64,000 nucleotides of DNA, taken from NCBI GenBank assembly GCA_037176725.1, contig JAZBRS010000020.1:103496501-103560500 (forward strand), given 5' to 3'. Made by a program: the position numbers and the translations under genes. The stretch is from Posidonia oceanica (taxonomy: Eukaryota > Streptophyta > Magnoliopsida > Alismatales > Posidoniaceae). Position 1 is the stretch's first letter. Every line of letters starts with the position of its first letter. Below, in pieces: positions 51,560-62,847 of the stretch. The notes below the pieces were generated by a model. It did no database searches and was not told where the DNA came from. It saw nothing but the letters and a program-made list of their open reading frames with translations.

Positions 51560-52014
51560 TAAAGACGAATCACAGTGGCATCTGTACTTCGATGGGGTAG
51601 TTAATAGAAGGGGCAGAGGCATCGGCGCTGTCCTATCAATGCCGCAGGGAGTTCTAATCCCCTTTGCAAGGAAGATGATATTCCCTTGCACCAACAATGA
51701 AGCGGAGTATGAAGCCTGCCTGTTGGGACTGCAAGTCGCACACAAACATGATGTGCGCATGCTGCATGTGCACGGGGACGCGATGCTGGTCATCTCCTAG
51801 GTTAACGGCGATTGGAAGACTAAGGACCCTAAGTTGGTACTATATCATGAATGCCTGCCGAAGCTAATAGGAGAATTTGAAGATATCCGCTTCACTTACA
51901 TAAGTAGAGCCAAGAATGCCTATGCAGATGCCCTGGCAACCCTTGCATCTTGGCTATCCATACCCGAAGGCCATGCAGTGGACGTATCAGTCTCTCGTGT
52001 GAAACGCACATTGC
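51560..52014 (+). pseudogene. pol: Archaeal-like RNase H of element A
   Basis: WHLYFDGVVNRRGRGIGAVL, NNEAEYEACLLGLQVA, HVHGDAMLVIS and NAYADALATLAS supply the four acidic positions. A TAG at 51798 (fits CAG) interrupts it and a one-base gain near 52008 moves the frame into integrase. It is probably the functional RNase H of the ancestral element. Confidence 0.8.
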
Positions 52015-53295
52015 ATGACTATCGAGGAGGCGGATCTAGTAGAGGAGCTTCCCTGGTACCACGACATTAAGGTCTTCCTAGAATCTGGCAACCCCCCACC
52101 TGACGCCTCAGCAATAGACAGGAAGACTCTGGTGCATCTGGCATCAAAGTATGTGATAGGGATGGGACATCTGTACAGAAGATCCTACAACCAGATGCTC
52201 CTATGCTGCGTAAACAAGAAGGAGGCTGACACACTAATGCTCCAAGTCCATGCAGGGACCTGCGGCCCTCACATGAATGGTGTGCTGCTAACAAAGAAGA
52301 TCATGCTCCAAGGCTACTTCTGGTCAACCATGGAGGCAGACTGCTGCCAATTTGTGTGCAAGTGCCATAGCTGTCAGATCCATGGGAATTTCATACACGC
52401 GCCCCCGCAAGAACTGCACAGCATGTCTTTGCCATGGCCCTTCTCCACCTGGGGGATCGACGTCATTGGCGCCATACACCCACCAGCTTCCAACGGTCAT
52501 CACTACATCCTGGTGGCGATCGACTACTTTACTAAGTGGGTGGAAGTGGCCTCCTACAAGACAGTAACTGCCGTGGCTACCGAAAAGTTTATTAGAAACA
52601 ATATCATAGCTAGGTATGGGGTCCTACATGCACTCATATCTGATAACGGCACAAACTTCATCGCCAAGAGGATCGAAGACTACCTACAAGGCTTCCACAT
52701 CAAGCATCATCGATCCTCGCCTTATCGGCCACAGATGAATGGCGCGGTAGAGTTTGCCAACAAGAACCTTGTCAAAATCTTGAAAAAGATGGCAGAGACT
52801 CACAAGGACTGGCATGACAAGCTTCCGTACGCGCTCTGGGCGTATAGAACATCAGTCCGGACCTCAACAGGGGCCACCCCGTATTCTCTGGTATACGGCA
52901 TGGAGGCAGTGCTGCCTGTTGAGGTAGAGATCCCCTCACAACGGATCCTATGAGAGGCTGAGCTGGAGGAAGTAGAATGGGTCGAAGACCGCCACATCCA
53001 GCTAAACTTGATTGATGAGAATAGGTTGCAAGCCATACATCATGCTCAGTGCTACTAGAAGTGCTCGGCCAGAGCATACCTGAAGAAGGTTAGGCCTAGA
53101 AGCTTCAATCCGGGGGATATGGTCCTCTGAGCCATCCATCTCCCCGACGGCCGAGGGAAATTTCGACCCAACTGGTGTGGCCCCTTCTTAATCAAGCGAA
53201 TCTTCTTTGGCGGCGCAGTAGTCCTTGAGGACATGGACTAGGTCAAGCAGTCTGAGCTGGTCAACTCATGCTACCTCAAGCAGTACAACCAGTAG
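52015..53295 (+). pseudogene. pol: Integrase of element A
   Basis: HHCC finger: HAGTCGPH and CKCHSC (52248-52375). Catalytic D in GIDVIGAI (52456), D in ISDNGTNF (52640) and E in NGAVEFANK (52750) are all kept. The C-terminal part has stops at 52951 (TGA), 53056 (TAG), 53128 (TGA) and 53238 (TAG), and ends at TAG 53293. No chromodomain, as expected for Tat elements. Confidence 0.88.
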
Positions 53296-54941
53296 CCCGC
53301 CGCCGCCTTGCACACCTTTTCCTTCATACTTCTTGCATTCCTTCTTTCCTATGCATTTTAGGCTTGTTTATTTTTCAGCAAGAGGTTGTAAATGCATTAT
53401 GTACAATGCTATCATAGGCCTGATGACGAAAATCGGAGATGCTTGCCTGCTCTGGAAGGAGTACCCTCTACCTCACTTGACACTGCTTGGATGTCCTAAC
53501 CAGTGAGGGAGCCACCATCCAAGGAGGACAGACGAAATGTCTAAACTCTTCCAAGACCTACACCTCAAGAGGGAGAAAACAATCCTAGGGTGTGAGAGAG
53601 TGTGAGCAAGACCCACATGCCTAAGCCTAGCCCTCACAGAAAACTAGAAGGCGAAGACAGGAGTTAACCCTGGAGATAGAGGTGTGTAGTACGACCACGT
53701 CCCTCCCATTTGCCTTGGGGAGGATCTACATCCACGCCTGCAAATCCACAAGCTATGCGAAGTCTAGCCCCTTCTATCTCAAAACCAGGCGCCCATTACC
53801 TCTGAGTTAGGGACGGCGGAAGCTTGCAAAAAAAAAAGGGAAGAAAAGAAAGCGAACAAGAAAGAAAAGACAAAAACAAAAAAAAAGAAGAAGCAACAAC
53901 AAACAAAACAAAAAGAGGGGCAAAAGCAAAAGCCGGCCCTAGAAACAAAGGCAGGCAGCATGATTCCGCCCCTTTCCCTGTCTTAGAGAGGAACCAAATC
54001 TGCGCCTGGGAAATACCTCGATCCTATGGGGCCTAACCATGCATCCCAGCCATTACCAGATGCCCAACATTCCCCCCCAGGCCAGGGATAGCGAAAGTAC
54101 TACACACCTATGTGGGAGCAAAAAAGACAAGAAAAAATGAAAAGAGTAGGTGTAGCTCCTTGAGAGTTTGGCATGGAGCCCGTCCTCACTACACCACCAT
54201 CCAAGCACCCATAACACCCTTTCCAGAGCGCCACCAACAGTTAGGAATCCGAGTAGAGTCTGGTGAGTTAGAGACCACTCCTTCCTTTGCAGCAGGCATC
54301 AAGCACTCCGTATGCTGAGGGCGATAGATTTAGCATAGAGCATGCATGCATCTATTCACTATCAAATCATCCCCACCCCCTTTCCTCCCACTCTGCAAGG
54401 CTCGGCTCAGCACTGGGACAGTACTTCTACCAAGGCAGGTTGACCGCCTCCAAGCCTCAGATCAACCAATCATTGCCAGTCCAGCAGCTCAGCGAAAGCA
54501 TCAGTAGCCAGAGACACGGCGATCACTCCAGAAGCAGCAGGACAACCTTGGCACCCCCTGGCCCCCCTCTTGGTTGTCGGGTCTGCGCAATCAGGCGCCA
54601 CCCCTAATCCCTGTGCGATTTCGCTCCGGACGGACGAAGTCTCTTTTCCGCTTGTCCCCTTGCTCCGTACAGAACAAGGACAAGCATGCCTCCTTTGTGA
54701 CTTTGTTCCAGGCAAACGAAGCCCCCTTCCTTTGTCTCCTCGCTCCGCACGGACGAGGACAACGGTGCCCCTCGTGCAGCTCCGCCTTGTACAGGTGATA
54801 CCCCTTTTGCTTAGCTGAATGTGCTTGAATTCTGTGGTCTGATTGCTAGCTGTAGCGTTTGAATTGCTTTATCAACTTTATATGCACATCTGCTTCTCTG
54901 TCTGCCAGTGTTTCATGCCTGTACATATTCCGGATTGATGA
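53296..54941 (+). other. Spacer between integrase and the extra ORF of A
   Basis: Non-coding. An A-rich stretch at 53826-53940 gives a spurious Lys-rich ORF. Repeated phrases CTCCGxACxGACGAxG occur at 54624, 54665 and 54743. Just before the extra ORF, TTTTGGCTACAG/G (54947-54959) is a plausible splice acceptor, which would let the ORF be expressed from a spliced RNA. Confidence 0.5.
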
Positions 54942-56204
54942 AACAGTTTTGGCTACAGGTACTTGAAGATTTCGCACCAGCTGTCTGCATCCTCGCCTGT
55001 CATGGGTTTCCCCACCTTGCTGACCCCAGCGCACTGCTCTGAGACCCTCCGAGGATGGATTGCCATACTCACCGAAGCTGACCGTGAAAAGCTGAGCCTG
55101 TGGGGCATCCCACCCAGACTTCTGAAAGTTACTGATATGGAGGTCAGCCGACATCTCTTGTGTGTTGCTGCAAGGTTCTGGAAACCGGCACACCATGTTT
55201 TCCGCTTCGGAAGGACGGAGCTGGCACTTACGCTGGAAGAGGTGCGCCGAATCTGCGGCTTCTCCACGCTCATGGGACCTGCTGTGTTCATGAGGCGTTC
55301 TAGCTATGTCACCGTCTTAAGGCAACTTACGGGGCTCTCTGCACAAATCTGCGAGAAGAGATTGGTCTGCGTCGATGGACCTGCACTTGCCCTCCGCCTG
55401 AACTATTTTGAAGAAGTCTCCAAGAAGCGCATTGAACTAGGAGATGAACTGTGGCTTCGCGGCTTTGTCACCCGCTTCTTGGGCGAGCTGATTTTCAGTC
55501 ATGGCTGGATGACTGTAGCTATTGAAATTGCGGAGATCACCCTTACTGTGGTAACCCACCAAATTGACCTGGCACCTATCGTCTTGGCTGAGACCTACCA
55601 CGGACTAGACTGCATTTCGCACCGCTGCCGCCACTTTCATGGCTGCGGGGCCCTGGTTCAAGTGTGGTTAGCTGGACACCTGGAGGTAGACATCCTACGC
55701 CCCCAGAAGCATGCATTTGAGACTTACTGCAGCAGCGGCCACGCCAAGACCATCAAAACTATCTGTGAAGAGTACGAAAGGTTGGAACAGCTGACTGATG
55801 ATATAGTAACTTGGCGTATCATCCCATCTGCAGTAGAGCCGTTCACCGTCTTCTTCGATGCCCGCGACATGCGCCTAGTCGTCCTGCCGGGATTCACTAA
55901 AGGCGTGGAGTATTACCCCATCAGGGTTATGCGGCAATTTGGTCTCCGCTAAGGGGCATTTGTTGACAGCACTGCGCCAAAACTAGTCCGGCCCTATCCC
56001 TTCAGCACAGTTGCACCCACAATGGAGTTAGCAGACCTCCTGCGCCATGGCATAAAGTCCACAGACATTGCAGCAGCAAGGGGCTCAGGATGTACTCCTG
56101 AGTATCTAACTGAAGTGCAGGGGCTCTGGCCCATCAACGAGATCCCGCCTGGCGCACCTCTCTTCCCTGACACTAGGAAGTCGAAGAAGGCCCGTACTGA
56201 CTAG
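54942..56204 (+). pseudogene. Plant-mobile-domain-like (DUF7745-type) ORF of element A
   Basis: About 420 codons in one frame, with a single stop (TAA at 55950, CAA to TAA by context); the same frame resumes and ends at 56202. Visible features: LWGIPPRLLKVTD, VAARFWKPAHHVFRFGRTEL, LTLEEVRRICGF (55220-55262), LWLRGFVTRFLGEL, LAGHLEVDILRP and a final LPGFTKGVEYYPIRVMRQFG. The FRFGxxELxxTLEE and YxPxRVxRQFG pattern is that of the plant mobile domain/DUF7745 proteins carried by some plant transposons. A basic tail ends it (TRKSKKAR). The role in the element's cycle is unknown. Confidence 0.65.
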
Positions 56205-56854
56205 GGCACCTGCATCTGCTTATCCCTTTTTGAGTCTTGCTGTACTCTGTTTTGCCTGTCATAGGCATGTAATCAAGACTTTGTTAATGTAAGGGTGTTT
56301 TGTACCATGTGCTTGTATGTTTGGTTTGGCTTTCATAACACGGTGCATACATGGTCTTACAATCATATCTTCAGCATATCTCTTCAGCCCCTTTGAGTCA
56401 TGAGAAGGGCATTATCAGAACCTACAAGCTCAGAAGCAACTATCAACACTCTCAGCGCCAAGGGAAGCTACAAAAGTACCCTGCATTACACTTGGATGCT
56501 AGAATCTCTGCAGACCAGCACTGCCAACACGGGCAAAAGCCGCCGAGCGCTCCTGACTGGGTATCCGCCGGGCTGATACCCCTAACTATCCAGCGATGAG
56601 TCCGTCAACTGACCCCCGGGCTGGTAGCCCTAACTACTCGTTTGACAAGCACGTCAGCTTAGTCTATCGCTTTTTCGATGCCACAGGCGCTTCGACTGTC
56701 CCCTGGTATCCTCCCTGATACCAGGGGCATTTTTTTCTGCTGCCCCATGGTATCACATCTCTAGCTGCACCTAGGCTGGCATGCCTAACTGCCACGGGCC
56801 CATCCGTTTCTTTGCTTTGCTTTCGGATCTTGGTGCCCCTGTTCCCTTGCGGTT
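56205..56854 (+). other. Downstream flank of the extra ORF
   Basis: Non-coding. It contains a first GGGCTGxxAxCCC unit pair (56568-56645) with ATGAGTCCGTCAACTGA, and GGTATCxxCCCTGATACCAGG (56705-56727), an inverted repeat that recurs at 57830-57852. No gene seen. Confidence 0.6.
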
Positions 56855-57593
56855 GGTAAGTCCGAAACTTATCACCTTTCCTCTTGCGGTCGATAAGTTC
56901 GAAACTTATCACCTTTCTCCTGCAGTCGATAGGTCCGAAACTTATCACATTCCAATTCTCTTGCGATCGATAAGTCCGAAACATATCATTCCCGTTTGCG
57001 GTCGATAAGTCCGAAACTTATCACATTCCAATCCTTTGCAGTCGATAAGTCCGAAACTTATTAGCAATCCTTTGCGGTCGATAAGTTGATAGGTTCGAAA
57101 CCTATCATCTATCAGCAACCTTTGCGGTCGATGGGTCCGAAACCTATCCTTTGCGGTTGATAAGCCCGAAGCTTATCATAACAACCTTTGCGGTCGATGG
57201 GTCCAAAACCTATCCTTTCCGGTCGATAAGTCTGAAACTTATCATCCATCCTTTGCGGTCGATGGGTCCGAAACCTATCACTCATCATATCACCCTTTGC
57301 GGTCGATGGGTCCGAAACCTATTATTTATCACATCATGCCACCTTTGCGGCCGATAAGTCCGAAACTTATCCGATCTTGGTTGATAAGCCTGAAAGCTTA
57401 TCATACCAATCTATCGCTTCTGGTTGATAGGACCGTAAACTATCACTTCCGACCGATAAGTCCGAAACTTATCCGGTTTCTGGTTGATAAGATTGCAAAC
57501 TTATCACACCAATCCTTCCTTGCGGTCGATGGGTCCGAAACCTATCACTCATCATCAGCCCGTCCTTTGCGGTCAATGGGTCCGAAACCTATC
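56855..57593 (+). repeat. Array of about 20 hairpins, GATAAGT-CCGAA-ACTTATC type
   Basis: Twenty units 25-50 bp apart share CTTTGCGGTC, then a 7-bp inverted repeat around a CCGAA-like loop. Stem versions: GATAAGT/ACTTATC, GATAGGT/ACCTATC, GATGGGT/ACCTATC (one G-T pair), GATAAGC/GCTTATC, and GATAAG/CTTATC with a longer loop. Substitutions on one arm are usually matched on the other. Position: between the extra ORF and the polypurine tract. Confidence 0.9.
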
Positions 57594-57739
57594 ATTTGGC
57601 GTGCGTCCTCTTTTCTTGCTTGCTTTCTCAGCAGAAAAGATGCCCCCTTTTCTCTTTCGCGTGACAATTTTGGCCCTTCTATTCCACGCCACTCTAGTTG
57701 TCTGCTTGCTTCCTCGGTCGAGGGCAAGCTATCTTCCTT

Positions 57740-58035
57740 TCTCTGGGCTGGCAGCCCAAACTGCTCGATTGACACCCGTCATAACTGTCCAACCCTTCTT
57801 TCGATGCCACGGGCGCTTCAGCTGTCCTCTGGTATCATCCCTGATACCAGGGGCAACTTATTTTGCCGCCCTTGGTATCTTCGCTGGGCTGGCAGCCCAA
57901 ACTGCTCGGATGACACCCGTCACCCTGTCTGGCGTTCTTTTCCTTGGGCTGATAACCCAAACTATCCAGTGATGAGTCCGTCAACTCCTTGGGCCGACAA
58001 CCCGAACTGTCCGGCGATGAGTCCGTCAACTCATT
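57740..58035 (+). repeat. GGGCTGGCAGCCC double-hairpin repeat, four copies
   Basis: Units start at about 57746, 57891, 57948 and 57990: GGGCTGxxAxCCCxAACTG, then CxCxGTTGAC or GATGAG and CCCGTCA. Related units stand at 56568-56645 and, as a single copy, in both LTRs (42429, 61908: GGGCTGGCAGCCCTAGCTG). Confidence 0.7.
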
Positions 58036-58408
58036 ACCCATCGCATCAGCATTGCACATTAGATAATGGTGCCAGCATCTCATGCTAGGTAGCAGCATCA
58101 GCATCATGCACACAATCATTGCATGCCTTCCCCGGCAGGCTCGCATCTCATGTCATGCCAGCACGCATCGCCCGCATCTCCCCTACGGAGCTCAGCGCAG
58201 AAGGCACTAGCACAGGTTATTTTAGCATCAGCATCGCATCATCGTTGCATGGCATTGCATCTGCATTCACATCTGCATTTTGGTGACGGGTCATATTTTT
58301 GGCGCATCCGTCGGAATAATAACCCACGCCCACATACTTCACGCTCGCCGGTTTAGGTGGGGTGTCTTGTCAACCCTGAGCAGCGGCCTCGGTCCCCCTT
58401 GACCTCAC
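58036..58408 (+). other. 3' end region before the polypurine tract of A
   Basis: CATCAGCATCGCATCATC-like repeats (58040-58280), otherwise no structure or gene recognised. Confidence 0.5.
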
Positions 58409-58421
58409 TCAGGGAGGGGCA
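58409..58421 (+). promoter_or_regulatory. Polypurine tract of element A
   Basis: CAGGGAGGGGCAT ends two bases before the 3' LTR's TGTAGA. Same form as C's tract at 26786-26799. Confidence 0.75.
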
Positions 58422-58423
58422 TC

Positions 58424-61400
58424 TGTAGACACCCCATTCTGAGAACCTGGAAGTTGGCTATTTTCTCCTGCAGGCTCGTGTGGACTCTGGAATAGCATCC
58501 CTTTTCTAACCCATTTTTCTAGCCCAAACCAAACCCAAAACCTTGCCCAAAGCCCTAGAAGCCTTTACCAAGTTATTTGCAACTTTTACAACACTACTAG
58601 GCCCAAGCCCAAGCCCATTTGCAGCTTGTGCCGCCTGAGTGTGTTGGACGCTGGAACAGGCAGCGTCCAACGTTGGACGCGGCCTGTGCTAGCGTCCAAC
58701 GTTGGACGCCCTCTGGTCTGGCGTCCAACGGCTCGAGTGCAGCAGCGGCTGCTCCGCCCCCTCTGGCTCACCTCCCGTCCATTCCACCGCCCGTACACCA
58801 CTTACTAGCCATCCCCTCACCACTCCATGCCACCCACTAGCCGCCAAGGCCGCGTGACAGCCTGCCACCAGCCAATTTCGCGCCCCCGCCCGTTTTCCGC
58901 TCTCCTTCGGAGTCACCACTTTGCCAGCCTATCCCTGCCACCCCGACGACTTCGGCGACCATCCGCACCTCCAGCACTAACTACTTGACATCCCTCGAAG
59001 ACTTCCCACTCTTGCTTTGGCCTGCCACGCCTGCCACCGCCTACCATTGCCTGCCAAAATCCCTGCCACCGTTGAACTTGAGCCTCCGAACCCAACAAAA
59101 CAGCCTCCTTCATGCCGTTGCAGCATTCACCACACCGAGCAGAGAAGAGAATTCCCACACCTGAGAGCAAGAAGGTACTCCCCTCTCCGTCCTCGACGCT
59201 TCGCGACCTCCTCCGACGCTCCGGGCTGCCCAGACGCCTTCACCGAAGTTGCTGCTGCAGACACACTCGCAACGCCGGCGAACGAGGTGGAGCCACTGTT
59301 CCGAGCCGCCAAACGGTAAGCACTTCATCCCCTTTAGTCTTGCATGTCTAGTGTTACGCTCCCACGCATTTTTACATTCTTTTGAACTCTTTTGGTCGAG
59401 ATTCGAGGCCAAGAGGAAGTTCAGTGTGTTGGACGCACCAGCTGGTGCGTCGAACGTTGGACGCTTGCTGTAGCAGCGTCCAACACTCTGCTTAGCTTTG
59501 TCCTTGTTTGAATGCTTTCCATGCTTTATCTTTGCTTGCTTCTCTGTAAATATATGCCATATATTTCCCTTAGTTCTCCCTGATGTTATACCATGCTTCT
59601 TAGTTTATCCCATACTTATTAGAAGCCTTTTTGCATGCTTAATGATCCATTTGTCCCCTGCCTGCGTTGGATGCAAGCATGAGCCGCGTCCAACGTTGGA
59701 CGCTGGTTCACCAAGCGTCCAACACCTCTGCTTGCTTTACTTTGCTGCCATGCCTCCATCATGCATATTTTGAGTATTATTTTGTGATCCATGCCTACTT
59801 AGAGATGCCTGGCCCCTATGGCAACCAAGCTTAGGTTTGTAGGATTTTTCTAAGTTGTTTACTTCTTTTGCAAAGTTTAAAGCTTTCTTCTCTCATGCAT
59901 GTTCTTCCTTCCTTGCTTTCCTTAGCTCAAATGATTGCTATGCATGCTCCTGTTAGTTGCTTACATGCCTTTAAAGTGTTTGCATGCATGTAGGTGGGGT
60001 CTGAGCTGAGCTCCCCCTTTAGAACAGGTGAGTCTGCATGTTTGGGTCATTGGATGCTAGAGCCTTCAGTGTCCAACGTTGGACGCTGCTGGCTCTAGCG
60101 TCCAACGTCCTGACCTCCCCATCTTTGGTTCAAAGCTTGCATGTCTTCCTGATGTAGTTCTTTGCATGTCTCTTGTGTTCTTATGCATGCTTAGCCTCTC
60201 TAGCAACTGTTCTTTAACTTCTTTGAATTATTCTGGCTATTTTATGCTTGTTTTTAGTGTGTTGTGCCTCCTAGAGTGTTGTATGTTGCTGGTGCTGGCG
60301 TCCAACGTTGGACGCCGACCTAGCTCGTGTCCAACAACCTAGTTGTGTCTCTGACCTGGCACGGACCCCAGGTAAGGTCTGATTGCATCTTTTATGCTCC
60401 CCTTGTTTGCTTGTTTGTCCTATGCACATCCAGTAGCCCAAATGCATGCTCCCACCCTTTTTATTTTATTTTATTTTTTCTTTTACTTTGTTTTTTTTTT
60501 GTTTGCTTCCTCTTCTCTCTGTCTTCTGGCCTGTGTTAGACGTCTGCCACTATGGCGTCTAACGTTGGACGTCATGCCTACCGGCGTCCAACAACCTGTT
60601 TGTTCTGACCCTTAATCCTGGCCTGCCCCTTTGCTCTAATCCCCTCCTAATCCTCTGTTAAGTTAGTCCTGCATCTCATGCACCTTTTGCACTGCATTTC
60701 TGCATCTGCATCGCATCCATATAGCTTGCATGCATTCATTTTTCTCAAAAGCATGGCTTGGTTGTTGGACAGCCAGATCTCAGCATCCAACATTGGACGC
60801 TGTCAATCTGAGCGTCCAACACCCTCTGCCCCCATTTTCTTCTTTTCTCTTTTTAAGAATCACCTTGATCTTACTTCTGATTTCTGGGCCTTGTGTTTTG
60901 ATTTCCCAGCATGCTCTATCTGTCCTTGGATTTTTACATTGCATCAAATCCCTGTTTTCCAAGTTTGCATCGCATGTTTTCTGCATTTTGGTTTCTGCCT
61001 GTGTAGGACGCGAGCTATTCCAGCGTCCAACATTGGACGCTGCTGCTAGTCGCGTCTAACACTTGCTGTAAGCTGCATCTCATTTTAAATGCCGAATCCG
61101 TTTCGATCGTCGCCCCTTTGCATTTCGTTGGTCCCGATACATGCCTACAACACCCTTGCATGTTGTCGGGACCCTGTTTTGATTTTGCACCTCGCCTTGC
61201 ACTTTTTTCCTCTTTGCACATAGGTCCTTCTCTTTGCATTCTTGCATGCATTGCACCCCTATCATTGCACCTAGTATCTTAGGACACTTTTGAGCACTCT
61301 TAGCTCCCATGCATATGGGAGGCCCCGTCCTGCACACCCCTAGGACCTCTTTGCACTTACATCCATTCGTCTCCCCGGTTCTTGGCCCTCCTACCTTGAA

Positions 61401-62847
61401 GCCTGCATATCTTCCGATCCGACCGTCAGATCTTCGCAACCAAGCTACCTGGACAACCCCAGTGGAGCGCACTTCAACGCAGACCAAGCACTTCCCAGAT
61501 CAGGCTTCAGATCTCCAAGGTAAATCCTTCTGAACCATTGCATATCATTTATCGCATTTGCACGCATTGTTTTCGCGTCTCGTTTTCCGCGCATATAGAT
61601 TAGGACCTCCCCCTTTGCCCATCTGCTCTACTTCCTCTTTTCACGTCTTCTTAGTGTTTTTGGGTTGAGTTCTCCCTCGGATTCACTACTGATTGCGGCC
61701 TTCTTCCCCCTTTTCCACGATCCAATTGCATAGCGAGCTTTGGGCAGCGTGCGAGACACATCGTGGGACGGTGTGGGAAACAGTCACAGAATAGTGGTGA
61801 TCCCTCCACTTGCTTCCTTTCCCCTTTGCAGGTCTTTACACCTGTATTGTGTGGTTCTTCCGATGTTTGTTCTTACACTCACATCGCTTGTCTCTCCTTT
61901 GCATCCGGGCTGGCAGCCCTAGCTGCCCGTTTGACGCCCGTCATGTCGTCTAATCTTCCCCTTTGCTTGTCATACCCCTGCATTGCATGGCTTTTTTCAA
62001 GGTTTTGCTTTTACTTCTGCATCGCTTGTTTTCTCGTCCGGATTTACTTTCGCCTTTGCTTGTCATACCCCTGCATTGCATGGTTTTCCGATGTTTTGCT
62101 TTTGCAATTGCACTGCTTGCTTTTCGCTCGGATTTGCCTTCCCCTTTGCTTGTCATACCCCTGCATCGTGTGGCTTTTCCGATGTTTTATTTTCGCTTGT
62201 TTCTCACGTTGTTTTGCGTGTTTGACGTTATTTTCCCTTGCTTGCCGCTCACATTGTCTGGCTTTACCAGTGTTTTGTTTTATCACCTGCATTTGCATAT
62301 AGGGCAGTGATGCTTACTGCCTGGAGTTCTCACGAACTAGGGTTCGCCTGGTTTGGAACACAGACAGCGCTGCTGAGCACTTAGATTGCACGTTTAATTC
62401 CTTGCACACCTTCCAACCCTTAGAGCACACATTTGAGCATCCAATTAGGCATTCAGGGCATTTAGGCATTCGAAGCATGCATTTCCCCTCAAAAGCGAGC
62501 GTGAGCCTAGAAAGACCGCTTCTCGGGCGCGTCGGGGGTACCTAACACCTTCCCTGCGCGTAACAGGAGTCCTTACCCTTTCTCTGGCCCGCAATGACCC
62601 TTTTGCCCTCGTCCTTGGTACGAGATATCCTCTTTGCATAGCATTTGCATTGAACTGCATCTTCTTGTGTGGTTTTGCATGTTCTTCATGCATTTCCCCG
62701 GTTTTCCTCGTCTCCCTATTGAATAGATTAGGTGGCGACTCCCTTTTCTTTATCTTTCCCCTCTTCGCGTTGCTCCATCCGTGAAAACCTCTCTCTTTCG
62801 GGTCCCCCCTCCGGTCTGAGCCTAAAAAGAGAAAAGGCGCATTCACA
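58424..62847 (+). repeat. 3' LTR of element A
   Basis: It begins TGTAGACACCCCATTCTG (the 5' copy has TGTAGATAGCCC) and ends GGCGCATTCACA, 4424 bp. Inverted-repeat clusters lie at about 58643, 59427, 59666, 60050, 60278, 60536, 60764 and 61002, so their spacing matches the 5' LTR. The conserved block is at 62509-62585. A 25-28-bp stretch at 59139-59166, bordered by GAGCA repeats, is absent from the 5' LTR. Confidence 0.95.

Larger units (their letters stand above)
38974..62847 (+). mobile_element. Complete Tat/Ogre-type retrotransposon A
   Basis: It measures 23,874 bp and is flanked by CCAGC (38969-38973, 62848-62852), with LTRs of 4393 and 4424 bp, both TGTAGA..TTCACA. Order: LTR, primer site, leader, gag, protease, linker, RT, RNase H, archaeal-like RNase H, integrase, spacer, plant-mobile-domain-like ORF, repeat-rich 3' region, polypurine tract, LTR. 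Size, order and intron-like frame break between PRO and RT are typical of Ogre/Tat elements. It carries many nonsense codons and at least three frameshifts, so it cannot move by itself. It sits in the LTR of the Tekay element. Confidence 0.95.

Noticed and set aside
53824..54036. Lys-rich ORF after integrase of A
   Set aside because: It is the translation of an A-rich stretch, with no start context or domain.
56855..57593. CRISPR-like array
   Set aside because: Repeats have variable spacing and no unique spacers of constant length, and the context is a plant retrotransposon.
56855..58035. Hammerhead ribozyme words (GATGAGTCC, CCGAAAC) in the 3' repeats of element A
   Set aside because: The words occur, but no unit has CTGATGA, a stem II and GAAA in the order a hammerhead core needs. 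The hairpins are simple stems with a CCGAA loop.
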